A DNA stretch of 64,000 nt from Jatrophihabitans sp. (lineage in GTDB: Bacteria; Actinomycetota; Actinomycetes; Mycobacteriales; Jatrophihabitantaceae). Each line of letters starts with the position of its first letter. The stretch's first letter is position 1. The translations under genes were made by a program, and so were the position numbers. Shown here one piece after another: positions 9,516 through 18,633 of this stretch. Location: assembly GCA_036389035.1 (NCBI GenBank), contig DASVQQ010000010.1, positions 1 through 64,000 on the forward strand, written 5' to 3'. The notes under the pieces were generated by a model. That model was not told where the DNA came from. It did not search any database and worked only from the letters and a program-made list of their open reading frames with translations.

Positions 9516-11512
9516 CCGAGGACGGCTGGTCACCGCCCAAGATCTACGGCACGCCGATCCCGCTGCCCAGTGACGCCTCGGCGCTGGCCGTGGAGACCGC
9601 CCAGCCCGACACCGGCGACGCCTGGAGCGCGCCGATCTATCACGGCCCGCGCCGGCGCCGGCCCCGCTCGTTCGAACAGCCCGCCGAGCAACCGGTCGGC
9701 GCCGGAGCTGCGGCCGGCCCGCTCGGTGCGGCCACCGCCGCGCCACCCCGGGCAGAGCCGCCCGGAACTGGACCGTCGGCCGCTCCCGACGCCCCGGCCC
9801 AACCGTCCCCGGCCACAGCCGCCCCGGGCGAGCCGCCCCAGGACGAGCCGGTCGAACCCAGCCTGATGGCCAGCAGCCGGACGATGGCGATCGCCAGCAT
9901 GGTCAGCCGGGTCACCGGCTTCCTGCGCAGCGTGGCCATCGCGGCCGCGGTCGGGGCCGGCCTCTACAGCGTCGGCGACGCCTACGGCCTGGCCAACACG
10001 CTGCCCAACATGGTCTATGAGCTGCTGCTCGGCGGGGTGCTGACCAGCGTCCTGATCCCGGTGCTGGTCAAGGCCCAGCAGGACGACCAGGACCGCGGCC
10101 TGGCCTACACCCAGCGGCTGCTGTCGATCGCCACCGTCGGGCTGGGCGGCGCCACCCTGCTCGCGGTGCTGGCGGCGCCCTGGCTGATCGGCATCTTCGG
10201 CGGGCCGCCGCAGTACCGCTCGGTGGCCGCGCTGTGGGCGACCCTGCTGCTGCCGGAGATCTTCTTCTACGGCCTCGGGGCGATGATCGCGGCGATCCTG
10301 AACTCCCGGCACATCTTCGGCTGGCCGGCCTGGGCGCCGGTGATGAACAACCTGATCACCATCGCCGCGGCGCTGCTGTTCCTGCTGGTACCAGGCCCGG
10401 CCAAGCTCAGCACCGGCAACATCACCAACACCCAGATCCTGGTGCTGGGCATCGGCACCACGCTGGGCATCGCCGCGCAGGCGCTGGTGCTGCTGGTGCC
10501 GTTGCGCCGCAGCGGCTTCGTCTGGAAGTGGCGGTTCCGGGCCTCGCCGAACGAAGCCGGCCGGATGGCCGAGTTCCGGACCCTGACGCTCTGGGTGCTG
10601 GGCTACGTGGTGGTCAGCCAGCTCGGGGTGGTGGTGATCAACCGGGTCGCCAACCAGAACGGCGGCGTGCAGATCTTCGCCTTCGCCGACCTGCTGTTCA
10701 TGGTGCCCTACGGCATTCTCGGGGTGTCGCTGCTCACCGCGCTGATGCCCCGGATGAGCCGGTCGGCGGCTCGTGGCGACACCACCGCGGTGCTGGCCGA
10801 CCTCGAGCTGGGCTCCCGGCTCTCGGCGGTGGCGCTGGTGCCGATCTCGGTGGGGCTGATGGTCTTCGGCCCGGCGTTCACCAGCGTGATCCTGCTCGGC
10901 CGGTACAGCCAGAGCAACGCCCAGCTGACCGGCCTGGCGCTGGCGGCCGGCGCTTTCGGGCTGGTGCCCTTCGCCGTGGTGATGCTGCAGCAGCGAGTCT
11001 TCTACGCGATGCGCGACGCCAGGACGCCCACCTTCATCAACGTCGCCATGGTGGCCACCAAGATCGCCCTGGTGCTGGCCGGCAGCGGGCTGCTGGAGGG
11101 CCGGGCGGTGATCATCTGCCTGACCGTGTCCACCTCGGCGTCCTACCTGGTGGGCTGCCTGGTCGGGCACCAGCTGCTGCGCCGCCACTTCGGCCAGGTG
11201 CGGTTCGCCCCGGTGGCCCGGACCGTCGGGTGGATCGCGGCGGCCTCGGCCGCCGCGGGAGTCGTCGGCCTGCTGGTGGTGCTGGCCGGCAACGCCGTGC
11301 TCGGCGGTGGCCGGCTGGCCGCGCTGGCCGAGCTGGTGGTCGGCGGCACGCTGGCCGGCGTCGTCCTGGTGCTGCTGGCGCTGCGGCTGCCGCTGCCCGA
11401 GGTGGCCCAGATCGCCTCGGCGGTGCGTGGTCGGGCCGGTCGAGATCCCGCCGGCGCGACCGCCGACGCGACCGCCGACTCGAGGGCCGGTGCGGGGCCG
11501 GGGCCGGAATAG
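9512..11512 (+). CDS. murJ: Lipid II flippase MurJ
   Basis: 666 residues. A Pro/Ala-rich cytosolic extension of about 120 residues precedes the MurJ/MviN core, which starts at SSRTMAIASMVSRVTGFLRSVAI. The core has about fourteen hydrophobic helices. Conserved pieces include VGDAYGLANTLPNMVYELLLGGVLTS, FFYGLGAMIAAILNS and VPYGILGVSLLTALMPRMS (each shortened here to its core). It flips the peptidoglycan precursor lipid II outward. Unlike M. tuberculosis MviN it has no C-terminal pseudokinase or FhaA-binding region, ending soon after the last helix. Its stop codon lies inside the -35 of the putative trxB stress promoter. Confidence 0.93.
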   Translation: MTEDGWSPPKIYGTPIPLPSDASALAVETAQPDTGDAWSAPIYHGPRRRRPRSFEQPAEQPVGAGAAAGPLGAATAAPPRAEPPGTGPSAAPDAPAQPSPATAAPGEPPQDEPVEPSLMASSRTMAIASMVSRVTGFLRSVAIAAAVGAGLYSVGDAYGLANTLPNMVYELLLGGVLTSVLIPVLVKAQQDDQDRGLAYTQRLLSIATVGLGGATLLAVLAAPWLIGIFGGPPQYRSVAALWATLLLPEIFFYGLGAMIAAILNSRHIFGWPAWAPVMNNLITIAAALLFLLVPGPAKLSTGNITNTQILVLGIGTTLGIAAQALVLLVPLRRSGFVWKWRFRASPNEAGRMAEFRTLTLWVLGYVVVSQLGVVVINRVANQNGGVQIFAFADLLFMVPYGILGVSLLTALMPRMSRSAARGDTTAVLADLELGSRLSAVALVPISVGLMVFGPAFTSVILLGRYSQSNAQLTGLALAAGAFGLVPFAVVMLQQRVFYAMRDARTPTFINVAMVATKIALVLAGSGLLEGRAVIICLTVSTSASYLVGCLVGHQLLRRHFGQVRFAPVARTVGWIAAASAAAGVVGLLVVLAGNAVLGGGRLAALAELVVGGTLAGVVLVLLALRLPLPEVAQIASAVRGRAGRDPAGATADATADSRAGAGPGPE

Positions 11513-11531
11513 CGTTCGGCCTAAACTGGTT
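11506..11531 (+). promoter_or_regulatory. Putative SigR/SigH-type promoter for trxB
   Basis: GGAAT at 11506-11510 and GTT at 11529-11531 are separated by exactly 18 nt. This is the consensus for the thiol-oxidative-stress sigma factor SigR of Streptomyces (SigH of mycobacteria), whose best-known target is trxBA. The -35 overlaps the murJ stop codon, and the expected transcript start gives a leader of about 45 nt before trxB. Based on sequence match and gene context; not shown experimentally here. Confidence 0.7.
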
Positions 11532-11584
11532 GTTGACGCCGACTCCGCTGATCGGCGGAGGAGTCAGGCGGGATCGAGGTAGTT

Positions 11585-12550
11585 GTGAGCGAGAACCACC
11601 GCAAGGTGATCGTGGTCGGTTCGGGACCGGCTGGTTACACGGCGGCCCTGTACCTGGCGCGGGCCGACCTGCGGCCGCTGGTCTTCGAGGGCAGCCAGTA
11701 CGGCGGCGCCCTGATGAACACCACCGACGTCGAGAACTACCCGGGCTTTCCGTCCGGGATCATGGGCCCCGAGCTGATGACCCAGTTCCGCGACCAGGCC
11801 GAGAAGTTCGGCGCCGAGCTGGTCAGCGACGACGTCGTGTCGGTCGACCTGGAGTCCCCGGTCAAGGTGGTGCGCACCCTGTCGGGTGAGTTCACCGCCG
11901 ACGCGGTGATCCTGGCGATGGGCTCGGCGTACAAGAAGCTGGGCGTGCCGCGCGAGGACGAGCTGTCCGGGCACGGGGTGTCCTGGTGCGCGACCTGTGA
12001 CGGTTTCTTCTTCCGCAACCAGCACATCGTGGTGGTCGGCGGCGGCGACACCGCGATGGAGGAGGCCACCTTCTTGACCCGGTTCGCCGAGTCGGTCACC
12101 GTCGTGCACCGCCGCGACACGCTGCGGGCCTCGCGCATCATGGCCGAACGGGCGAACGCCAACCCCAAGATCCGGTGGGCCTGGAACTCAGAGGTCGCCG
12201 AGATCCACGGCGACAACAAGGTCACCGGCCTGACCCTGCGCGACACCCGCACCGGGCAGACCCGCGAGGTCGAGGCCACCGGGCTGTTCATCGCGGTCGG
12301 CCACGACCCGCGGTCGGAGCTGGTCAAGGGTCAGGTCGAGCTCGACGACGAGGGCTACATCCTCACCGAGGGCCGCTCCACCCGCACCAACCTGGCCGGT
12401 GTGTTCGCGGCCGGCGACGTGGTCGACCACGTCTACCGGCAGGCGATCACCGCGGCCGGCACCGGGTGCCAGGCAGCCCTGGACGCCGAGCGGTTCCTGA
12501 CCGCGCTGGAGTCGGTCGGCGACGCCCAGCTCGCCGCCATGGAAGGCTGA
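11585..12550 (+). CDS. trxB: Thioredoxin-disulfide reductase
   Basis: FAD/NADPH enzyme that reduces thioredoxin. 321 residues, standard for the low-Mr bacterial type. FAD-binding [16 protein letters not shown] lies near residue 13, the redox pair C135-A-T-C138 (WCATCDG) follows, the NADPH site is [10 protein letters not shown] with HRRDTLRAS, and the second FAD motif is [23 protein letters not shown]. It starts with GTG at 11585. It is separated from trxA by 144 bp, which hold a weak hairpin and a second SigR-like promoter. Confidence 0.97.
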   Translation: MSENHRKVIVVGSGPAGYTAALYLARADLRPLVFEGSQYGGALMNTTDVENYPGFPSGIMGPELMTQFRDQAEKFGAELVSDDVVSVDLESPVKVVRTLSGEFTADAVILAMGSAYKKLGVPREDELSGHGVSWCATCDGFFFRNQHIVVVGGGDTAMEEATFLTRFAESVTVVHRRDTLRASRIMAERANANPKIRWAWNSEVAEIHGDNKVTGLTLRDTRTGQTREVEATGLFIAVGHDPRSELVKGQVELDDEGYILTEGRSTRTNLAGVFAAGDVVDHVYRQAITAAGTGCQAALDAERFLTALESVGDAQLAAMEG

Positions 12551-12627
12551 GACAAGCGCGTTGGGACAAGCCGCCAGGAATGCCGGGACCAGCCGCCGCT
12601 GGCGCCCGCCTCGGCGGACGCTGGTCG

Positions 12628-12653
12628 GGAAGGGTTCAGGCCCGTCCCGTGTT
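12628..12653 (+). promoter_or_regulatory. Possible SigR/SigH-type promoter for trxA
   Basis: GGAAG at 12628-12632, an 18-nt spacer and GTT at 12651-12653 differ from the SigR consensus by one base. An imperfect hairpin (about 12588-12625) just upstream could terminate trxB transcripts. The arrangement suggests trxA can be induced separately from trxB by the same stress sigma factor. Confidence 0.5.
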
Positions 12654-12694
12654 AGGACTACAGCACATCACTCGAGCTAGAAGGAGTTGCCGTT

Positions 12695-13024
12695 ATGGGT
12701 GCCAACACCCCCGCCGTCACTGACGCGAGTTTCGCCAAGGACGTCCTGCAGTCGGACAAGCCGGTGCTGGTCGACTTCTGGGCCGAGTGGTGCGGGCCGT
12801 GCCGGTTGGTCGCCCCGGTGCTCGAAGAGATCGCCAGCCAGCACGGTGAGAAGCTGCAGATCGTCAAGCTCAACATCGACGAGAACCCGCAGATCGCCCG
12901 CGATTACCAGATCATGTCGATCCCGACCATGTCGGTGTTCCAGGGTGGCAAGGTCGTCAAGACCATCGTCGGCGCCAAGCCGAAGGCCGCGCTGCTCAAC
13001 GATCTGGCCGCCTACATCTCCTAA
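12695..13024 (+). CDS. trxA: Thioredoxin
   Basis: 109-residue cytosolic disulfide reductant. The active site WAEWCGPCR places the redox cysteines at 33 and 36. The cis-proline loop SIPTMSVFQGG and the C-terminal GAKPKAALL helix are typical. A strong AGAAGGAG ribosome site precedes the ATG. With trxB it forms the NADPH-dependent thioredoxin system, equivalent to Rv3913-Rv3914. A strong terminator follows. Confidence 0.97.
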   Translation: MGANTPAVTDASFAKDVLQSDKPVLVDFWAEWCGPCRLVAPVLEEIASQHGEKLQIVKLNIDENPQIARDYQIMSIPTMSVFQGGKVVKTIVGAKPKAALLNDLAAYIS

Positions 13025-13056
13025 AAGCCTGCGTTCCATCGCAGCCGCGTTCCGCC

Positions 13057-13090
13057 ACGCCGGGTCGGCCCTTACGGGCCGGCCCGGCGT
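13057..13090 (+). terminator. Terminator after trxA
   Basis: A 15-bp stem (13057-13071 with 13076-13090, one G-T pair) with a 4-nt TTAC loop begins 32 bp after the trxA stop. Confidence 0.85.
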
Positions 13091-13138
13091 TCGGCTGTCT
13101 GGGGCACGGCTGCTCGCCGACGGGGCAGGACCCGACGA

Positions 13139-13211
13139 ACTACCGAGACCGTACCGCCACCTAACCGCAATCTAACCGACATCTAACCGACACCTAGCTG
13201 TGACCTAACAC
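13139..13211. promoter_or_regulatory. Array of 11-bp-spaced direct repeats upstream of the subtilase
   Basis: CTAACCG occurs at 13161, 13172 and 13183, followed by CTAGCTG at 13194 and CTAACAC at 13205, every one exactly 11 bp from the last. Degenerate units (CGTACCG at 13150, ACTACCG at 13139) extend it. An 11-bp period places every unit on the same DNA face, as in binding arrays of OmpR/PhoB-type response regulators (PHO boxes are 11-nt direct repeats). It ends 117 bp before the subtilase start. The regulator is unknown. Confidence 0.65.
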
Positions 13212-13328
13212 GTCGAGGCGTAACGTCCCGGGGCAGAAATCGTTGGAAAAAGGTCCGCGCGGCCAGCACCCACCCGTCAGGCCGCCCGTCATGCCGGCTC
13301 ACCCCGCCGGCCGCTCCGGAGGTTTTAC

Positions 13329-14840
13329 ATGACCAAACACCCCCGCTGGCGCACAGCCGGCCTGGCCACCGTAGGCCTGTCAGTCATCCTGACGTTCGTC
13401 CCCGCGACGCAGACCGTCGCCACCCCCACCCAGGACACCGCAGCCGTCTCCAGCAGCCAGGGCCAGGCCCTGCGAGCGATCGAGGGCCGCTACCTGGTCA
13501 CCCTGGCCGGCACCACCTCCCCCGCCGGCACCTTCCTCACCACCGGCAGCACCGCTGCCGTCTCCGCCCTGATCGCCTCGGCGGGCGGCACGATCGTGAA
13601 CAACCTGTCCCGCCAGATCGGCGTCCTCACCGTCCAGTCCGCCAACCCCGCCTTCGCCCAGCTGCTCGACGCCTCGCCGCTGGTGGACTCGGTGGGCAAC
13701 GACTTCGCCGTGCGGGTGCACGAATACCCTGCCCCGGACCCGTCCGCCGACCCGCTTGAGCCGCTGCAGTGGGACATGCGCCAGATCAGGACCGAGCAGG
13801 CCCACGCGATCCAGGCCGGCAGGTTGGCCGTGGACGTCGGCGTGCTCGACAGCGGGATCGACGGCCGGCACCCGGACTTCCAGAAGGCCGGCGTCTCGAA
13901 CGTGGACTGCACCCGCGGCCGGAACTCCCTCGCGGCACTGCCTCCCGGCGTGGCCGTCGGCGTGCCGGACCCCTGCACGGACAACCAGTTCCACGGCACG
14001 CACGTCGCCGGCACCATCGGCGCCCGGGCCAACGGGATCGGCATGGTGGGTGTCGCTCCCAACGTCACGCTCGTCCCGGTGAAGGTCTGCGACACGACCG
14101 GCTACTGCTACGCCAGCCCCGTCGTGGACGGCATCACCTACTCCGGCGACCAAAAGTTCGACGTCATCAACATGAGCTTCTTCGTCGATGACAACGAGTT
14201 CCAGGAGTCGACCGAGTTCAAGTGCGCCTCCGACCCGATCCAGCGCACCTTCCGGCACGCCGTCGAGCGCGCCATCCAGTACGCCCGCAGCCAGGGCGTC
14301 ACCCCGGTCGCCGCCCTGGGCAACTCCGACCAGGATCTGGCTCACCCCGTGGATGCCAGCGGGCAGCCCATCTCCAACGAGTGCGAGGTCGTGCCGGCCG
14401 AGACCCAGGGCGTCATCGGCACCTCGTCGCTGGGCCCCGCCAGCGAAAAGGCCTTCTACTCCAACTACGGAGTGGGCATGAACGACGTGTCGGCCCCGGG
14501 CGGCAGTGGTGGCACCGGTAACTGCGCGACCACCATTCTGTCCACCTTCCCCGGTGGCGGCTACGTCTGCATCCAGGGAACGTCGATGGCATCCCCGCAC
14601 GCTGCTGGGGTCGCCGCGCTCATCATCAGCCAATTCGGTGAGCTCGGCCAGGACGGCGACGTGAAGATGCCGCCGCAGAGTGTCGAGGCCCTGTTGCAGG
14701 CCACCACGGTCGACATCGGCCTGCCCGGCTACGACGAGTGCTTCGGCCACGGTCGGATCGATGCCCTGCGGGCTGTCACCGCGGACACCGATAACCTCTA
14801 CGACGCGACCGCGCCGCCCTGCCCCGAGTACACGGAGTAG
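13329..14840 (+). CDS. Secreted S8 (subtilisin-like) serine protease
   Basis: 503 residues. A signal peptide (to about residue 33) is followed by an I9-type propeptide (YLVTLAGTT ... VDSVGNDFAVRV). The catalytic domain carries Asp174 (VGVLDSGIDG), His222 (FHGTHVAGTIGA), oxyanion Asn332 (AALGNSDQD) and Ser419 (GTSMASPHAAGVAAL). The enzyme is therefore predicted to be active. Several cysteines suggest disulfides. A CGGAGG ribosome site precedes the ATG. It stands where many relatives carry a CwlM-type gene, so it looks like a lineage-specific insertion in the trxA-parB interval. The 5' repeat array implies dedicated control. Confidence 0.93.
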   Translation: MTKHPRWRTAGLATVGLSVILTFVPATQTVATPTQDTAAVSSSQGQALRAIEGRYLVTLAGTTSPAGTFLTTGSTAAVSALIASAGGTIVNNLSRQIGVLTVQSANPAFAQLLDASPLVDSVGNDFAVRVHEYPAPDPSADPLEPLQWDMRQIRTEQAHAIQAGRLAVDVGVLDSGIDGRHPDFQKAGVSNVDCTRGRNSLAALPPGVAVGVPDPCTDNQFHGTHVAGTIGARANGIGMVGVAPNVTLVPVKVCDTTGYCYASPVVDGITYSGDQKFDVINMSFFVDDNEFQESTEFKCASDPIQRTFRHAVERAIQYARSQGVTPVAALGNSDQDLAHPVDASGQPISNECEVVPAETQGVIGTSSLGPASEKAFYSNYGVGMNDVSAPGGSGGTGNCATTILSTFPGGGYVCIQGTSMASPHAAGVAALIISQFGELGQDGDVKMPPQSVEALLQATTVDIGLPGYDECFGHGRIDALRAVTADTDNLYDATAPPCPEYTE

Positions 14841-14877
14841 GAACCGTCAGCACTGGGAATTAGCCCGTAAGTAAAGG

Positions 14878-14918
14878 GACTCAGCGCTCGACCCCCAACG
14901 GGGGCCGAGCGCTGAGTC
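14878..14918. terminator. Bidirectional terminator
   Basis: A 13-bp perfect stem (14878-14890 with 14906-14918) is extended, after one mismatch, by five C-G pairs with an AAC loop. It sits between the convergent subtilase and GNAT genes. Confidence 0.88.
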
Positions 14919-14974
14919 TTGCTCAAAGCCCCTGGCGCGCTGTGGCGCCGGCCCGACAGCCTGAAGGCCCTGGC

Positions 14975-15595
14975 TCAGCGGGCGGGAGTCAACGAGCCGA
15001 CGTTCGTTCCGAAGATCCGCTCCAGGGCGTACTCGACGTCATAGCGCCACGACACGGTCGACCTCAGCTCCATCCGCAGCCGTGGATAGGCCGGATGCGG
15101 GCGCACGGTCTTGAACCCCACCGACCGCAGGTAGCCGGCCGGCAACAGGCAGCCGCGCGACAACGGGCCGGTGGACCCGAAGGCCTCCACTGCCTTGACC
15201 CCCCGCGGCACCAGCTCGGCGGCCACCGACTGCGCCAGCATCCGGCCGATGCCGCCGGAGCGCCAGTGCGGGGCCACGTAGGCGGCCAGCAGCAGCACCG
15301 CGTCACCCGACACCGGCGAGGTGGGGAACGACATCGAGCGGGGCACGAAGCCAGGCGGCGCGAACAGGGCGTAACCCACCGGCTCACTGCCGGCGTAGGC
15401 CACCTTGCCGCAGCTTCCCCAGTCCAGCAGGGTCGCCGACAGCCACGACTCCTTGGCCAGCTTGGCCTCGTCCGGCGGCATCGGCCGCGGATCGGCCAGC
15501 GGGCCCAGCTCCCAGAACAGGCAGGTCCGGCAACTGTCCGGCAGGTCCTCGAGGTTGTCCAGGGTGAGTGGCACCACCCGACGAGAGACCGACAT
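14975..15595 (-). CDS. GNAT family N-acetyltransferase
   Basis: 206 residues. The acetyl-CoA-binding segment is visible as LLLAAYVAPHWRSGGIGRMLAQSVAAEL (motif A, with R-S-G-G-I-G as the pyrophosphate loop). An N-terminal CRTCLFWELG segment, with two close cysteines, marks the group found near parAB in actinobacteria (position equivalent to Rv3916c). The acceptor substrate is unknown. It begins 5 bp after the stop of the upstream aminotransferase gene, so the two are probably co-transcribed. Confidence 0.83.
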   Translation of the reverse strand: MSVSRRVVPLTLDNLEDLPDSCRTCLFWELGPLADPRPMPPDEAKLAKESWLSATLLDWGSCGKVAYAGSEPVGYALFAPPGFVPRSMSFPTSPVSGDAVLLLAAYVAPHWRSGGIGRMLAQSVAAELVPRGVKAVEAFGSTGPLSRGCLLPAGYLRSVGFKTVRPHPAYPRLRMELRSTVSWRYDVEYALERIFGTNVGSLTPAR

Positions 15596-15600
15596 GCCGA

Positions 15601-16827
15601 CTAGTCAAGCCGACCCGGGTCATAGCTGTCCAGGAAGGTCCCCAACCGCCGGATCGCCTCGGTCAGGACATCGGCGTGCGGCAGCGTGACTATGCGCAGA
15701 TGATCCGGCTTAGGCCAGTTGAATCCGGTGCCCTGCACCAGCAACACGTGCTGGTCGCGCAAGAAATCGAGCACGAAGCGCTGGTCGTCGGTGATCGGGT
15801 AGTGCTCGGGGTCCAGCCGCGGAAAGACGTAGAGAGCCCCCTTCGGCTCGACGCAGCTGACGCCCGGGATGGCCCGCAACGCCGCCACCGCCGCGTCGCG
15901 CTGCTCGAGCAACCGGCCGCCGGGCAGCACCAGGTCCCGGATGCTCTGCCGGCCGCCGAGAGCGGTCTGAATGGCGTGCTGGGCCGGCACGTTGGCGCAC
16001 AGCCGCATGTTGGCCAGGATGGACAGGCCTTCGAGGTAGCTGGTGGCATGCTGCTTCGGGCCCGAGGCCACCATCCACCCGGACCGGAACCCGGCCAGCC
16101 GGTAGGCCTTGGACAGGCCGTTGAAGGTCAGGGTGAACAGGTCGGGAGCGAGCACCGCGAACGGTGTGTGGGCGGCGTCGTCGTAGAGCACCTTGTCATA
16201 GATCTCATCGGCCAGCACCACCAGGCTGTGCTGGCGGGCCAGCTCGGCGAACTCCTGCAGGATCTGCTCGGAGTAGACCGCGCCGGTCGGATTGTTGGGG
16301 TTGATCAGCACGAGCGCCTTGGTCCGAGGGCTGATCTTGGCTCTCAGGTCCTCCAGGTCGGGCTGCCAGCCCGCTGACTCGTCGCAGCGGTAATGCACCG
16401 GCAGGCCGCCGGCCAGCGAGGTGGCCGCCGTCCACAGCGGGTAGTCCGGTGCGGGAATCAGCACCTCGTCGCCGTTGTTCAGCATCGCCTGCAGCGACAT
16501 CACGATCAGCTCGCTGACACCGTTGCCCAGCCACACGTCATCGACGGTGACCGCGGGATCCAGCCCGCGCTCCTGGTAGTGCTGCACCACGGCGGTGCGC
16601 GCCGACAGCACCCCCTGCGAATCGGAATACCCTTGCGCGTTACGGAGATTGCGGATCACGTCCACCAGGATCTCGTCCGGTGCGGTGAAGCCGAACGGCG
16701 CCGGATTGCCGATGTTCAGCTTGAGGATCGAATGGCCCTGGGCCTCCAGCCGCTTAGCCTCGACCAGCACCGGGCCGCGGATGTCGTAACACACATCAGC
16801 GAGCTTGTTCGACTGAGTCAGCTCCAT
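15601..16827 (-). CDS. PLP-dependent class I/II aminotransferase (AlaA/AspC-like)
   Basis: 408 residues, fold-type I. LINPNNPTGAVY and LADEIYDKVLYDD hold the PLP-contacting Asn and Asp, and the Schiff-base lysine lies in FNGLSKAYRLAGFRSGWM. The N-terminal DIRGPVLVEAKRLEAQGHSILKLNIGNPAPFGF segment (core KLNIGNPAPF) is characteristic of the alanine-type transaminases AlaA/AlaT. The likely reaction is pyruvate/glutamate transamination; substrate range is not certain. Divergent from the nitroreductase across 76 bp. Confidence 0.88.
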   Translation of the reverse strand: MELTQSNKLADVCYDIRGPVLVEAKRLEAQGHSILKLNIGNPAPFGFTAPDEILVDVIRNLRNAQGYSDSQGVLSARTAVVQHYQERGLDPAVTVDDVWLGNGVSELIVMSLQAMLNNGDEVLIPAPDYPLWTAATSLAGGLPVHYRCDESAGWQPDLEDLRAKISPRTKALVLINPNNPTGAVYSEQILQEFAELARQHSLVVLADEIYDKVLYDDAAHTPFAVLAPDLFTLTFNGLSKAYRLAGFRSGWMVASGPKQHATSYLEGLSILANMRLCANVPAQHAIQTALGGRQSIRDLVLPGGRLLEQRDAAVAALRAIPGVSCVEPKGALYVFPRLDPEHYPITDDQRFVLDFLRDQHVLLVQGTGFNWPKPDHLRIVTLPHADVLTEAIRRLGTFLDSYDPGRLD

Positions 16828-16903
16828 CCGACGAGGGTTTCATACCGAGATGTACCAAGGCCATCCCGAGGATTTCCAACGGCCTTCGTGATACACACCA
16901 GGC

Positions 16904-17533
16904 ATGGAATTCACCGAGGTGGTGCGCAAGCGCCGGATGGTCCGCGCCTACGATCCGGACCGGCCGGTGGCCCGGTCGGTACTGACCGAACTGCTCGAAC
17001 TGGCGATCCGGGCGCCGTCGGCCGGGTTCAGCCAGGGCTGGCACTTTCTGGTGCTCGACACCGCCGAGGACCGGGACGTGTTCTGGAACGCCGGCGCCGA
17101 CGACCCGGCGGCCGAACCCGACCCCTGGCTGCGCGGCATGCGATCAGCACCCGCGTTGATCCTCGCGATGTCGGACAAAATGGCTTATTTGGATCGGTAT
17201 GCGGCTGCTGACAAGGGCTGGACCGACCGCGACGAGGCCCGTTGGCCGGTGCCGTACTGGGATGTCGACACCGGCATGGCGAGCTTGCTGATCCTGCTGG
17301 GCGCCGTCGACCACGGGCTCGGCGGCTGCTTCTTCGGGGTGCCGGTCGAGGGGCACCAGCAGGTGAAGCAGGCCTTCGGGGTGCCCGAACGGCTGTCGAT
17401 CGTAGGGGTGATCAGCCTCGGCTACCCCGCGCCCGACCGCAAGTCGCCGTCGCTGAAACGCGGCCGGCGGCCGGTGACCGAGGTGGTCTCCTACGGCCGG
17501 ATGCGGCCCGAGCCGGCGCAGCCGGGCAGTTAG
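16904..17533 (+). CDS. Nitroreductase family protein
   Basis: 209 residues. FMN-dependent nitroreductase fold: N-terminal [17 protein letters not shown], the flavin-contacting [15 protein letters not shown], and the C-terminal [23 protein letters not shown]. These proteins reduce nitro compounds, quinones or flavins with NAD(P)H; the physiological substrate is unknown. ATG at 16904. Its stop interleaves with the convergent parB stop (4-bp overlap), so there is no room for a terminator between them. Confidence 0.87.
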   Translation: MEFTEVVRKRRMVRAYDPDRPVARSVLTELLELAIRAPSAGFSQGWHFLVLDTAEDRDVFWNAGADDPAAEPDPWLRGMRSAPALILAMSDKMAYLDRYAAADKGWTDRDEARWPVPYWDVDTGMASLLILLGAVDHGLGGCFFGVPVEGHQQVKQAFGVPERLSIVGVISLGYPAPDRKSPSLKRGRRPVTEVVSYGRMRPEPAQPGS

Positions 17534-18633
17534 CCCTGCGGGGCGGTCGTCGCCGTCGCCAGCTGAGGGGCGATCACGGCGATGATCCGCTCCAGATCGT
17601 CGATCGAGCCGAACTCCACGGTGATCTTTCCCTTGCGGCGGCCCAGCTCGACCTTCACGCGGGTTTCCAGGGTGTCCGAGAGCTTGCTCGCGAGCTCGCC
17701 GAGGGCGGGGGCGGTCGGTCGGCGGCTGGGCTTGGCCCGGCTCTTCGGCACTGCGCTGCCCACGGCAAGGGTGACGAGTTCCTCGGTCGCCCGTACCGAG
17801 AGCCCCTCCGCGACGATCCGGCTCGCCAGCTCGTCCTGCTGGTCGCGATCCTCCAGGCCCAGCAGCGCCCGGGCATGCCCGGCGGACAGCACCCCGGCAG
17901 CCACCCGGCGCTGGACCGGCACCGACAGGTTCATCAGCCTGATCGTGTTGCTCACCTGCGAGCGGCTGCGCCCGATCTTGCTGGCCAGCTCCTCGTGGGT
18001 CACGCCGAACTCCTGCAGCAACTGCTGGTAGGCGGCCGCTTCTTCCAGGGGATTGAGCTGAGCCCGGTGGATGTTCTCCAGCAGCGCGTCCCGCAGCATC
18101 GCCTCGTCAGCGGTCTCTCGCACGATGGCCGGAATGGTGTCCAGGCCGGCGGCGATCGCGGCGCGCAGCCGGCGCTCACCCATCACCAACTCGAAGCCGG
18201 AGCCCTGGGGACGCACCACGATCGGCTGAAGCACGCCGAACTCTTTGATCGAATGGCTCAGCTCGGTCAGGGCCTCCTCGTCGAAGACCTGCCTCGGCTG
18301 CTTCGGGTTGGTGGTGATCTGATCCGGTCGGAGCTGCCGCAGCGTCGTGCCGGGCACCGGCGACGGGTCGAAGTAGAAGTCGGTCGCCGACGAGGCCGAC
18401 AGCGAGGACAGCGACGGCACCCGGTTGACGACCTTGACGCCGCCGCCCGCCGGACTCGCCTGGTTCGTCGGTCGAGCGGTGACCTCGGCGTCCTGGTGGT
18501 CGGCGGCCACCGGCTCGGGGTCCTCCGGGTACCGGTAGTCGGGAGCCTCGATATCAGCCGGCTGAGCAGGAGCCGTCGGGATCAGGGCGCCCAGGCCTCG
18601 ACCGAGGCCACCGCGTCGTTGGGGTTTGGTCAT
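17530..18633 (-). CDS. parB: Chromosome-partitioning protein ParB
   Basis: 367 residues. [14 protein letters not shown] at the N terminus interacts with ParA in the family. The CTPase/clamp domain contains [21 protein letters not shown] and GERRLRAA. The helix-turn-helix that binds parS follows ([22 protein letters not shown]), then a C-terminal dimerisation region. ParB loads at parS and spreads as a CTP-dependent sliding clamp to segregate the origin. It overlaps parA by one base (TAATG), so it is coupled to it. A roughly 80-residue acidic linker separates the N terminus from the core. Confidence 0.97.
   Translation of the reverse strand: MTKPQRRGGLGRGLGALIPTAPAQPADIEAPDYRYPEDPEPVAADHQDAEVTARPTNQASPAGGGVKVVNRVPSLSSLSASSATDFYFDPSPVPGTTLRQLRPDQITTNPKQPRQVFDEEALTELSHSIKEFGVLQPIVVRPQGSGFELVMGERRLRAAIAAGLDTIPAIVRETADEAMLRDALLENIHRAQLNPLEEAAAYQQLLQEFGVTHEELASKIGRSRSQVSNTIRLMNLSVPVQRRVAAGVLSAGHARALLGLEDRDQQDELASRIVAEGLSVRATEELVTLAVGSAVPKSRAKPSRRPTAPALGELASKLSDTLETRVKVELGRRKGKITVEFGSIDDLERIIAVIAPQLATATTAPQG

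Noticed and set aside
14942..16377. Plus-strand open frames opposite the GNAT and aminotransferase genes
   Set aside because: Shadows of well-recognised genes; no independent motifs.
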